Shown here: in pieces, positions 1-7,572 of the stretch
How the letters are laid out: every line of letters begins with the position of its first letter
Position numbering within the stretch: the first letter of the stretch is position 1
DNA from: Shimia sp022448905
Lineage (GTDB): Bacteria > Pseudomonadota > Alphaproteobacteria > Rhodobacterales > Rhodobacteraceae
Direction of reading: 5' to 3'
Length of the DNA stretch: 64,000 bases
Assembly (NCBI RefSeq): GCF_047126315.1
Contig: NZ_CP138953.1
Location: 930,001-994,000, forward strand
The notes under the pieces: generated by a model
The model's database searches: none
What the model was told of the DNA's origin: nothing
Seen by the model: only the letters and a program-made list of their open reading frames with translations
Made by a program: the position numbers and the translations under genes

Positions 1-412
1 TCGCCACTTCGTAGTCGTTTCGCGTGTCGATGGTGACCACATCCGGCGACTGGATCAGCTCGTTCCAGTCCTCCGGGTTCACGTAGTTGCCCACATGCGC
101 GGTCGGATCGACGTTGGGCTGGCCCAGCGTCACGATCTCTTTCTTGAGCTTCACCTTCATGCGCGGGAACGGCTTTTCCGCCGCGGTGCTCAACTTCCAC
201 TCAAAGTTGGCGCAACCCGGCAGCTTTTGGATGTAGCCAATTACTGCATCAATGCCGTCGCGTGGCCCGGCAATGGTGCCGTTGATGCCCTCATGGGCCA
301 ACAACAAGGTGCCGGTGATGTTGTGCTTCTGACAAAACTCCAGCAAGGGCGCCCGCAGGGCCTCGTGGTTGTCAAAAGTGGTGAAGTGATAGAGAGCGCA
401 GACTGTAAACAT
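1..412 (-). CDS. trhO: tRNA uridine(34) hydroxylase TrhO, rhodanese-like, C-terminus cut by window edge
   Basis: Reading leftward from an ATG at 412, the protein begins MFTVCALYHFTTFDNHEAL and stays open to the window edge (137 codons seen). The segment HEGINGTIAGPRDGIDAVI is the hallmark of the UPF0176/TrhO family. TIDTRNDYEVA near the edge is the start of the rhodanese domain that would carry the catalytic Cys outside the window. Known family role: oxygen-dependent 5-hydroxylation of uridine 34 in tRNA. The N-terminal acylphosphatase-like domain is complete here. It is not obviously co-transcribed with the permease gene that follows 59 bp downstream of its start on the same strand. The identification is confident because the N-terminal signature is distinctive. 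Confidence 0.9.
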   Translation of the reverse strand, partial: MFTVCALYHFTTFDNHEALRAPLLEFCQKHNITGTLLLAHEGINGTIAGPRDGIDAVIGYIQKLPGCANFEWKLSTAAEKPFPRMKVKLKKEIVTLGQPNVDPTAHVGNYVNPEDWNELIQSPDVVTIDTRNDYEVA

Positions 413-471
413 AGCGCCCCATTACGCCTATTTTAAAGGTCTATCAAGACTCAGTCCCCTGTGGCGTTTTG

Positions 472-1218
472 TCAGAGGAAGGTGCTGACCCCGCCCCACA
501 ACAGACGCAGCGCAATCAGGATCAGCAACACATTGAGCACCTTGTGAAATCCGTGGTCGCTCATCCGGCCCAGCACATGTTTGCCCACCCAAGTGCCCGC
601 TGCGCCACAGATGATCAGTCCGGCGATGAACAGCGCCCAGGGGGCAAAGCCAAACCCCAGTGCCGCAAACATCGCCACCTTGAGCCCGTGCTGCACCGTC
701 ATCAGCGCCGCGTGGGTGGCGACATGGGTGTGGCGGTCCAGCTGCATGGTTTTCACATAGGCGGCGACAAACGGGCCGGTGGCGCCAAAGAACATGGTCA
801 GAAAGGAAGAAAACGCGCCCGCGCCAATCGGCCATTTTCCGATCCAAGCAGGCGTCTTGCCGAGCACCACCCACAGCAGGAACAGACCAATGCCAATTTG
901 CACGGTCGCAGGCGGCAGGCTCACCGCCACACTGCCGCCAATGGCCACACCGATGAGGGCACCGATGGTGAAGGCGGGCAAGGCGCTGCGCAAGATGTGG
1001 CTGCTGAACATGATGGCGCGCACGGCGTTGGAGCCCAGTTGCACCACGCCATGTACAGGGATCAGCGCCGCTGGCGGCAGGATCACCGCGGTCACCGCCA
1101 GGAAGATCGCACCGCCGCCAATGCCAAAAGCAGCGGTCATCAATGAGGTGGCAAAGCTCACCGCCAAAAGGAAGATTGCATGGGTTTGGGACAGGTCTGG
1201 CGGGAGCAGGTCAATCAT
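472..1218 (-). CDS. TSUP family permease (TauE/SafE, YfcA-like)
   Basis: A 248-residue, strongly hydrophobic protein starting MIDLLPPDLSQTHAIFLLAV. About eight membrane segments are evident. The N-terminal glycine-rich stretch AAFGIGGGAIFLAVTAVILP and the second-half repeat FSSFLTMFFGATGPFVAAYV are typical of the TSUP (DUF81) family, which exports or imports small organosulfur or organic anions. The ORF stays open upstream to 1284, but those residues (MARRSPSRKKACTGRP) overlap the terminator-like repeat and look non-coding, so I chose the ATG at 1218. It lies downstream of the acyl-CoA operon but is separated from it by a terminator hairpin at 1300-1317, so it is probably transcribed separately. 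The substrate cannot be told. It is distinct from the second TSUP gene at 54946-55704. Confidence 0.82.
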   Translation of the reverse strand: MIDLLPPDLSQTHAIFLLAVSFATSLMTAAFGIGGGAIFLAVTAVILPPAALIPVHGVVQLGSNAVRAIMFSSHILRSALPAFTIGALIGVAIGGSVAVSLPPATVQIGIGLFLLWVVLGKTPAWIGKWPIGAGAFSSFLTMFFGATGPFVAAYVKTMQLDRHTHVATHAALMTVQHGLKVAMFAALGFGFAPWALFIAGLIICGAAGTWVGKHVLGRMSDHGFHKVLNVLLILIALRLLWGGVSTFL

Positions 1219-1281
1219 GGCGCCACTATGAGCAGTGGGTCTCCCAGTGCAAGCTTTCTTCCGGCTTGGGCTTCTTCTTGC

Positions 1282-1317
1282 CAAAAATATCCCGGGGGTG
1301 CGGGGGCTGGCCCCCGC
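1282..1317 (-). terminator. G-rich terminator-like repeat after BKACE gene (copy 1)
   Basis: On the minus strand, the stop codon of the BKACE gene (1318-1320) is followed at once by an 8-bp perfect stem, GCGGGGGC / GCCCCCGC (1300-1317, 2-nt loop), then ACCCCCGGGATATTTTTGG. The stem plus T-run fits an intrinsic terminator. The plus-strand string AAATATCCCGGGGG with GGGGGCTGGCCCCC recurs at 24881-24930. Confidence 0.65.
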
Positions 1318-2187
1318 TTACGACCGCTCTGGCGAAATGCCCAACATCTCCCGTGCTTCTGCTGGACTGGCAATTGCGCGCCCGGCGTTTGTGGCGCAGG
1401 TGGCCAGCGCTTCAATCAACGGCCCATTGGAGCGGGTCTTGTCCCCATTCGGTAGGTAGAACGTGTCTTCTACACCGGTGCGCAACATGCCGCCAAGCTC
1501 GGCGGCCTTTTGGTGGCTCTGCCAAAGCTCGCTGCGCCCGATCAGGGTGGCTTGCCAGAAACTGTCTTTCAGCATGTAGGGCATGAGGAATTCCAGAAGT
1601 TTCGGGTCCACGGGCATGCCCGATGCCACGCCCATGACAAGGTTGTACTGCGCACAGCTGGTCATGCCGTTTTGCACATACATCGCCACAGAGCGCACGA
1701 TGCCGGTGTCAAAGCACTCAAACTCTGGAATTGTGTTGGTCTCCGCCATCACATCGAGGTGGTCCTGAATTTTGGACGGCTGGTTTTCAAACAGCATTGG
1801 CGGCCAAGCCCACTCTCCGTTGCTGCGTAGCTTGAGATAATTGAGCGAGCCGGCGTTGCAGGCGGCGATTTCGGGCTTGAGCACACGAATGCAGTCCAAC
1901 GCGCCGGAGTAATCCGGCCCTACCACGCCGGTGGTGGCGTTGATTAGGATGTCGGGGCAGGCATCGCGGATCGCGCCAACAATTTCCGTCGCCACCTTTG
2001 GGTCCCAGCTTGGCAGATGACCTTTGCCTTCTTCCTGCTGGCGGAAGTGGATGTGGATCACGGCGGCACCCGCGTCCATCGCCTCGCGCGCGGAGGCGGC
2101 GCATTGCGCGGGCGTGACCGGCACGGGGTGCTGTGTCGGATCGGTCAGAACGCCGTTGAGCGCACAGGTGAGGATGGCTTTGTCCAT
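1318..2187 (-). CDS. Beta-keto acid cleavage enzyme (BKACE, DUF849/Kce family)
   Basis: A 289-residue protein from MDKAILTCALNGVLTDP. The motif AAVIHIHFR gives the paired metal-ligand histidines (H45, H47) of the BKACE family. ECFDTGIVRSV and the late RTGVEDTFYLPNG carry the conserved acidic residues of the TIM barrel. Family members use zinc and acetyl-CoA to cleave a beta-keto acid to acetoacetate and a new acyl-CoA; the type member cleaves 3-keto-5-aminohexanoate. The start at 2187 is chosen because the preceding gene ends at 2189 (TGAGATG junction) and a CAGGAG ribosome site sits inside its tail. It is the last gene of the four-gene operon. The actual keto acid is unknown; the lysine-fermentation name often attached to this family should not be carried over. 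Confidence 0.88.
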   Translation of the reverse strand: MDKAILTCALNGVLTDPTQHPVPVTPAQCAASAREAMDAGAAVIHIHFRQQEEGKGHLPSWDPKVATEIVGAIRDACPDILINATTGVVGPDYSGALDCIRVLKPEIAACNAGSLNYLKLRSNGEWAWPPMLFENQPSKIQDHLDVMAETNTIPEFECFDTGIVRSVAMYVQNGMTSCAQYNLVMGVASGMPVDPKLLEFLMPYMLKDSFWQATLIGRSELWQSHQKAAELGGMLRTGVEDTFYLPNGDKTRSNGPLIEALATCATNAGRAIASPAEAREMLGISPERS

Positions 2188-2188
2188 C

Positions 2189-2989
2189 TCAGCGCTCCTG
2201 TTTGTGGCGGCTGCCGGGGGCGGGCGGCGTTTCTGGCGGACCCGCAAAACATTGGGCGTTGGCCATCCAGGTCTGGGCAACTTCGCCTGTGGCGGTCAGC
2301 GCGGTATCGGCAAAGGCGCGGGTCTGAGTGACCACGGCGGCAAAATCTGCGGCAGGGCCTGCGATGCTGTTGTCGCCCTCTTCGCCAAACTCCCATGTGG
2401 CACCGGATGGTGCGGTCAGGGTGAGTCTGGGCATGGCCTCGGGCACCGGCAGGCTGTGCACCTGATGGGACCAGCCAAAGGTGTTCACGCCAAGGATCAC
2501 GATGTTTTTGATGCGGTCGCTGTCTGCGCGGACCTTGCCCAGTAGGTCAAACACTTCAAACCCATGGGCCCAGGTTTCCATTTGCCGGGCGGTCATAGAG
2601 GAGCGTGCCGACATCGACGGGCCGACCCAGGGCAGGCGCGCCTTGGGGTCCATGTTTCGCCAGCGGGCGGCGACGTCGCGCGCCGTTTCGATCCAGAGGG
2701 CACGCAGGTCTGCGCCGCGCTCCGGGATGGTTTCATTCTCATAGCTGCGCAGGGAACCCGAGGCCTTGAGCGAGGCCATCGCGCCGCCCATGCGCGCCAT
2801 AAAGGCGGCTTCGTCGGAGGCAGACAGGTCCGCGCCGGTGTTCCAGAAATGCAGGTGCACCAAAACGTCTTCGACGGTCCAGCCTTTGAACTGGGTTTGT
2901 GTGCGCAGCTCCGCGTCCGACAAACCAGACAGGGCGTCATACAGCACTTCGGACTCGGTGAGAAAATCATCAGCTTGGGTGAGGGTCAT
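2189..2989 (-). CDS. TIGR03084 family DinB-like metal-binding protein
   Basis: A 266-residue protein beginning MTLTQADDFLTESEVLYDAL. It fits the TIGR03084 family, a branch of the DinB/maleylpyruvate-isomerase-like four-helix fold. WTVEDVLVHLHFWN carries the first putative metal-ligand histidine, and ARQMETWAHGFEVFD supplies a Glu/His pair in the expected later helix. The start codon overlaps the stop of the upstream biotin carboxylase gene (ATGA at 2986-2989), and the BKACE gene begins directly after its own stop, so all three are translationally coupled. The family is linked by neighbourhood to acyl-CoA and terpene catabolism, but I know of no firm reaction. An enoyl- or keto-acyl-CoA isomerase or hydratase role is only a guess. 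Confidence 0.8.
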   Translation of the reverse strand: MTLTQADDFLTESEVLYDALSGLSDAELRTQTQFKGWTVEDVLVHLHFWNTGADLSASDEAAFMARMGGAMASLKASGSLRSYENETIPERGADLRALWIETARDVAARWRNMDPKARLPWVGPSMSARSSMTARQMETWAHGFEVFDLLGKVRADSDRIKNIVILGVNTFGWSHQVHSLPVPEAMPRLTLTAPSGATWEFGEEGDNSIAGPAADFAAVVTQTRAFADTALTATGEVAQTWMANAQCFAGPPETPPAPGSRHKQER

Positions 2990-4947
2990 GTTGGGTCTTC
3001 CATGGTCAGGATCAGCGCGCCTTTGGACAGCTGTTGGCCGGTCTCAACGTGGAGCGCGGCGACAACGCCGTCGGCGGCGGCGGTCAATTGATGTTGCATT
3101 TTCATGGCTTCAAGCACGGCCAACGTGTCGCCTTTTTGGACGGTGTCCCCTGCGGCCACGTTGAGCGCCACCAGCAGGCCCGGCATCGGCGCGGTGAGGG
3201 CGCCGGTGGCGGTGGCGTCAGTTGTGGCCCAGGGCTGTGCGCGGGTGACATGCAGGTGGTGGCCTGCGGTTTGCAGATAAAGCCCCCTCATACCGTCAGG
3301 CGCGTGATGCGCAGTGGTGCGGTGTCCGTCGATGCGGAGGTCGCTCGAAACGTTGTGGGTCCAGCCGTCACCAGAAACCGTGATCTGGTCCGTGCCAACA
3401 CTCGTTGCGGTGATACTATGTAGTTCTCCGTCAAGCGAGAGATCCAGCGGAATAGGCAGGCCGCCATCGCTGGAGAACCCTGCGAGGGAGGCGTCCGGCA
3501 GCAGACTTTGCGCTTGTGCTTTATCACTTTCGCTGCGCAGCAAAAGCGCGGCAGAAAGGGCGACAGTTTGGGACGTGACGGCGGTCTGCGGAGGGCCATT
3601 CGGGTAGGCGTCATCCAGAAAAGATGTGGTAGCCGTGCCGTTTTGCACCTCGGTGCGATCGAGCAAGTCGCGCAGGAACGACACGTTTGTGGTCACACCC
3701 AGAACTGCCGTGTTGTCCAGTGCTTGGCTCAGCTTGCGCAGGGCTTCATCGCGGGTGTCACCATAGGCAATGAGCTTGGCCAGCATTGGGTCATAATGCG
3801 GAGAGACTTCGTCCCCACTGCGCACGCCGGTGTCGATGCGGATGATGTTATCTGTTTCAAATTTATGAATTTTCCCAATGGATGGCAGGAAGCCATTGGC
3901 GGGGTCCTCGGCGTAGAGCCGGACCTCTATGGCGTGTCCTGAGAGTGTGATGTCCTCTTGGGAGACGGGCAGGGGCGCGCCCTGCGCGACAGCGAGTTGC
4001 AGTGCGACGAGGTCCAGGCCCGTGACCATCTCGGTGACCGGATGCTCGACCTGAAGGCGGGTGTTCATCTCCAGGAAATAGAAATCCTCACCGTTTCCAT
4101 CGAGCAGAAACTCCACCGTGCCCGCGCCGACGTAGCCCACCGATTGAGCTGCTGCGATGGCGGCCTTTTCCATACGCTTTCGTATGGTTCGGGTCATGCC
4201 GGGGGCAGGGGCTTCTTCTATTACCTTCTGATGCCGGCGCTGGACAGTGCAGTCTCGTTCCCCCAAGGCAATGGTATTGCCGTCGTGATCCGCAAAGATC
4301 TGAATTTCGATATGTCGCGCGCTTTGCACGGCGCGCTCGAGGATCAGCGTGCCATTGCCAAAGGACGCACTGCCCTCCGCTCGGGCCAAGGTGAGCGCCT
4401 CGGGCAGATCGTCCAAATCCGTGACCAGCCGCATGCCTTTGCCGCCACCTCCCGCTGCGGCTTTGACCATGAGTGGCATGCCGATGTTGCGTGCGTGAGA
4501 CAGCAATGTCGCGTCAGTTTGATCATCACCTTGATAGCCGGGCACGCAGGGCACTCCGGCGTCCAGCATATGCGCCTTGGCGATGGCTTTGTTGCCCATG
4601 ATCTCGATGGCCTCGGCGGATGGTCCTACAAAAACAAGACCTGCGCGTTCAACCGCGCGGGCAAAATCTGCGTTCTCAGACAGAAAGCCATAACCGGGGT
4701 GGATTGCCCCCGCGCCGGAGGCTTTGGCGGCCTCCAAAATAGCGTCGCTGTTGAGGTAGCTGTCGGCGGCGGGCGCGAGGCCGATGGGGTGCGCCTCATC
4801 CGCCATCGAGACATGCAGCGCATTTGCGTCGGCATGCGAATAGACCGCAACAGTGCGCAGGCCGAGGTCGCGCGCGGTGCGGATGATGCGGCAGGCAATT
4901 TCGCCCCGATTGGCAATCAGAAGGGTGTCAAACGTGCTCATGGTCAC
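2986..4947 (-). CDS. Acyl-CoA carboxylase biotin carboxylase/BCCP subunit
   Basis: A 653-residue protein. Residues 1-450 form a biotin carboxylase: LLIANRGEIACRII at the N-terminus, the ATP-grasp glycine loop KAAAGGGGKGMRLV (about 160-173), the ERDCTVQRRHQKVIEEAPAP segment and FLEMNTRLQVEHPVTE. The C-terminus is a biotinyl domain with EAMKM, placing the biotinylated lysine at about 616. This is the architecture of methylcrotonyl-, geranyl- and propionyl-CoA carboxylase alpha chains. It overlaps its partner carboxyltransferase gene (ATGA at 4944-4947) and the TIGR03084 gene downstream. The reaction is ATP-dependent carboxylation of an acyl-CoA in the cytoplasm. The linker between domains is divergent, so I leave the substrate open. 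Confidence 0.93.
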   Translation of the reverse strand: MTMSTFDTLLIANRGEIACRIIRTARDLGLRTVAVYSHADANALHVSMADEAHPIGLAPAADSYLNSDAILEAAKASGAGAIHPGYGFLSENADFARAVERAGLVFVGPSAEAIEIMGNKAIAKAHMLDAGVPCVPGYQGDDQTDATLLSHARNIGMPLMVKAAAGGGGKGMRLVTDLDDLPEALTLARAEGSASFGNGTLILERAVQSARHIEIQIFADHDGNTIALGERDCTVQRRHQKVIEEAPAPGMTRTIRKRMEKAAIAAAQSVGYVGAGTVEFLLDGNGEDFYFLEMNTRLQVEHPVTEMVTGLDLVALQLAVAQGAPLPVSQEDITLSGHAIEVRLYAEDPANGFLPSIGKIHKFETDNIIRIDTGVRSGDEVSPHYDPMLAKLIAYGDTRDEALRKLSQALDNTAVLGVTTNVSFLRDLLDRTEVQNGTATTSFLDDAYPNGPPQTAVTSQTVALSAALLLRSESDKAQAQSLLPDASLAGFSSDGGLPIPLDLSLDGELHSITATSVGTDQITVSGDGWTHNVSSDLRIDGHRTTAHHAPDGMRGLYLQTAGHHLHVTRAQPWATTDATATGALTAPMPGLLVALNVAAGDTVQKGDTLAVLEAMKMQHQLTAAADGVVAALHVETGQQLSKGALILTMEDPT

Positions 4948-6563
4948 ATCCTCGCCACGCCAAAGCTGTTGGAGTTGAGATCGCGACGACGGGCCTCGGC
5001 CACGGTGGCAAGGCAGAAAGCAATCACTTTGCGGCTGTCACGGGGATCGATCACGCCGTGGTCGAGCACTTTGCCGGAGGTGAAGAAAGGGGAACTTTGC
5101 GCATCAAACAGGCCTTGAATGGCGGCTTCCTGTTGGGCCATGCGGGCCTCATCCACGTCGACGCCTTTGCGGGCGGCCCCGGCGCGGGCGACGAGGCTCA
5201 TGGTTCTTGCGGCCTGTGCGCCGCCCATGACGCCGGAGCGGGAGGTCGGCCAGGCAAACAGGAAATCCGGCTGATAGGCGATGCCGCACATGCCGTAGTT
5301 GCCCGCGCCAAAGCTGGCGCCGCAGTAGAGCGTGATTTTGGGCACGCGGGCATTGGACACGGCTTGGATCATTTTGGAGCCGTGTTTGATCATCCCGGCC
5401 TGTTCATAAGCCGTGCCGACCATGTAGCCGGTGGTGTTATTGAGGAACACAAGCGGGGTGCCCGCCTGTTCGCAGGCCTGAATGAAATGCGTGGCCTTGT
5501 TGGCGCCCGCCGGATCGATGGGGCCATTGTTGGCAAGGATGCCAACGGTGTGGCCGTGGATTTGCGCTTGAATACAGAGGGTTGCGGGGCCAAAATCCGG
5601 TTTGAATTCGTCAAAATCGGACCCGTCGACAAGCCGGGCGATCAACTCGCGCGCGTCATAGGGCGTGGACCAGTCGGCGGGCACCACGCCTGCGATTTCA
5701 CCCACGTCAAAACGCGGTTCGTCAAAGGCGCGCGCCTCTGGTTTGGGCATGTCACGGTTCCAGTCCAGCCGCGCCATGACCCGGCGGGCCAGCGCGATGG
5801 CGTGCACGTCGTCTTCGGCGAGGTATTCCACCAGACCGGAGGTGGTCGCGTGCATTTCCGCGCCGCCCAAATCGGCGTCTTTCGCGACCTCGCCGGTTGC
5901 GGCATTGACCAACGCGGCCCCGGCAAGTGCGGCCATGCCGTTTTTCTTCACGCCAATCACATAGTCCGACAGGCCGGGCATATAGGCGCCGCCCGCAGTG
6001 GACGGGCCATGCAAAACCGCGACGGTGGGCAAACCGGCCGCCGAAAGACGCGCCAGATTGCGGAACACGCCGCCGCCCAGAGCCCAGTCTTCGACGCGGT
6101 AATTCATCAGGTTGGCGCCCGCGCTTTCGACCAGATGCACAAAGGGCAGCTTCTGGCGCAGGGCAATTTCCTGGGCGGAGAGCATGGCTTGCAGCGACAT
6201 CGGAGACAGCGCGCCCGCGTTGATGCCGCTGTCATCCACAATCACCATGCAGCGCACGCCGGAGATAAAGCCAATGCCCATCAGGAAAGTGCTGCCTGGC
6301 AGGGATTTCTCTGGGTCATCGCTGTCTTGCAGATACCCCGCGAGACTGTGCAGGCGCAGGAACGGCAGGCCGGGGTCCAGCAGGCGGGCGAGCCGCTCTC
6401 GAGGGGTGATTTGCCCCCGTGCGGCAAAGCGCCCTCGCCGTTGTTCGGATTTCTCCGCCGTCCGGGTTTCCAGCGCGCGCAGTTCCGCCACGGCGCTCAA
6501 CATTGCATCCCGGTTTTCGCCAAACGCAGGCGCGTTGGGCGTGATCTGTGTCTCAAACGACAT
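4944..6563 (-). CDS. Acyl-CoA carboxylase carboxyltransferase (beta) subunit
   Basis: A 539-residue protein of the MCC-beta/AtuC/PCC-beta size class with two crotonase-like halves. The N-terminal half has VDDSGINAGALSPMSLQAML and VAVLHGPSTAGGAYMPGLSDY. The C-terminal half has GASFGAGNYGMCGIAYQPDF followed by LFAWPTSRSGVMGGAQAA. In methylcrotonyl-CoA carboxylase that last block normally reads close to WPNARISVMGGEQAA. The changes suggest a substrate other than 3-methylcrotonyl-CoA, though this is inference. It is the first gene of a four-gene operon running down to 1318, with the start preceded by GGAGGAGG. A PaaX-like regulator is divergently transcribed 133 bp away, and the intervening palindrome at 6632-6652 is a candidate operator. 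Confidence 0.92.
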   Translation of the reverse strand: MSFETQITPNAPAFGENRDAMLSAVAELRALETRTAEKSEQRRGRFAARGQITPRERLARLLDPGLPFLRLHSLAGYLQDSDDPEKSLPGSTFLMGIGFISGVRCMVIVDDSGINAGALSPMSLQAMLSAQEIALRQKLPFVHLVESAGANLMNYRVEDWALGGGVFRNLARLSAAGLPTVAVLHGPSTAGGAYMPGLSDYVIGVKKNGMAALAGAALVNAATGEVAKDADLGGAEMHATTSGLVEYLAEDDVHAIALARRVMARLDWNRDMPKPEARAFDEPRFDVGEIAGVVPADWSTPYDARELIARLVDGSDFDEFKPDFGPATLCIQAQIHGHTVGILANNGPIDPAGANKATHFIQACEQAGTPLVFLNNTTGYMVGTAYEQAGMIKHGSKMIQAVSNARVPKITLYCGASFGAGNYGMCGIAYQPDFLFAWPTSRSGVMGGAQAARTMSLVARAGAARKGVDVDEARMAQQEAAIQGLFDAQSSPFFTSGKVLDHGVIDPRDSRKVIAFCLATVAEARRRDLNSNSFGVARM

Positions 6564-6631
6564 GGGGGCTCCTCCTCCTGAGCGGTCCCGATATTGAGAT
6601 CACTCTGAGCCGCCGGCGCGGGCGCATCAAG

Positions 6632-6652
6632 GCAGCGTGATTGTGACGCTGC
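6632..6652. promoter_or_regulatory. Palindrome in the divergent carboxylase / PaaX-like intergenic region
   Basis: GCAGCGT (6632-6638) and ACGCTGC (6646-6652) form a perfect 7-bp inverted repeat with a 7-nt spacer (GATTGTG). It lies in the 133-bp gap between the divergent starts at 6563 and 6697. Position and symmetry suit the operator of the adjacent PaaX-like repressor. The assignment is inference. Confidence 0.4.
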
Positions 6653-6696
6653 GGCCAAAGCTTGTTGTTGAGGCTTGGGCGGCGTAGAATTGGCCC

Positions 6697-7485
6697 ATGC
6701 AAACTGTTGATCTGCAAGAAGATATCAATGCCGTCGCCGCCTGTGGCCCGATCAAAGTCTGGTCGGTTGTGGTCACCATTCTGGGCGACCTGCTGCAAAG
6801 CGAAGAGGCCTGGCTGTCCGGGCCGGTGTTAGATGCATTGGTAAGTCGGCTCGGGATCAACAATCAGGCGTTGCGCGTGGCGGTACACCGGTTGCGCCGG
6901 GATGGTTGGATCACCTCGGAGAAGCGCGGGCGGTTGTCGGCGCATCAATTGACGGCCAAAGGCTGGGCCGAGACCGAAGCAGTGCGCGGGCAGATTTATG
7001 GCACAGCAGATACGGCGGAGGCGGTCTGGTTGGCGGTAGGTGGCCCGAATTTGACGGCAGCAGAGTTTCTGGAGCTTTTGCCGACCCACGCGGTTGCTTT
7101 GTCAGCACGCAGTGCGCTGGGGACCGGGACCGTGCGTCCGAGTGAGGAGGTTTTGCTGAGCAAGTTCACGCCGGAGCGTGTGCCGGAGTGGGCGGTCACT
7201 GCTTTGGTCCCGCACGAGCTGGCGACGGAATATGATGCGCTGTCAGAGGCGGTCGGGCGTGTGCTTGCGCATAGCACGCCGGAAGGCACATTGGAGCGTA
7301 CCGCGCTGCGGCTGGTGATCTTGCACCACTGGCGGCGGTTGCGGCTGCGCCATGGCGCTGTTCAAGATGCGGTTCTGCCGTCTGATTGGCCCGGCGCACG
7401 GGCGCAGTGGCTGGTGATGCAGGCGCTGACCCGGCTGGAGCGGCCAGAGGTGGCAGAGCTTGAGCGGCAGGTGGCGCTGGGCTAG
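6697..7485 (+). CDS. PaaX-like transcriptional repressor
   Basis: A 262-residue protein. Residues about 25-90 read as a winged helix: KVWSVVVTILGDLL, then INNQALRVAVHRLRRDGWIT and a wing with SEKRGRLSAHQLTAKG. The rest matches the long PaaX C-terminal region, including the late RLVILHHWRRLRLRHG. PaaX proteins are acyl-CoA-responsive repressors; phenylacetyl-CoA is the classic ligand. No phenylacetate genes are in this window, so the divergent acyl-CoA carboxylase operon is the obvious target, and its CoA ester could be the inducer. No HTH partner or downstream operon gene is evident, since mlaE starts 87 bp later with its own ribosome site. Confidence 0.85.
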   Translation: MQTVDLQEDINAVAACGPIKVWSVVVTILGDLLQSEEAWLSGPVLDALVSRLGINNQALRVAVHRLRRDGWITSEKRGRLSAHQLTAKGWAETEAVRGQIYGTADTAEAVWLAVGGPNLTAAEFLELLPTHAVALSARSALGTGTVRPSEEVLLSKFTPERVPEWAVTALVPHELATEYDALSEAVGRVLAHSTPEGTLERTALRLVILHHWRRLRLRHGAVQDAVLPSDWPGARAQWLVMQALTRLERPEVAELERQVALG

Positions 7486-7572
7486 GCTTTTTCGAAACGG
7501 TTTGAGGTAACAGAATTAGGGCAGGATGATCCGGGGTTTGACGGACACTATGGAATGCGGAGTGCGCCGCGC

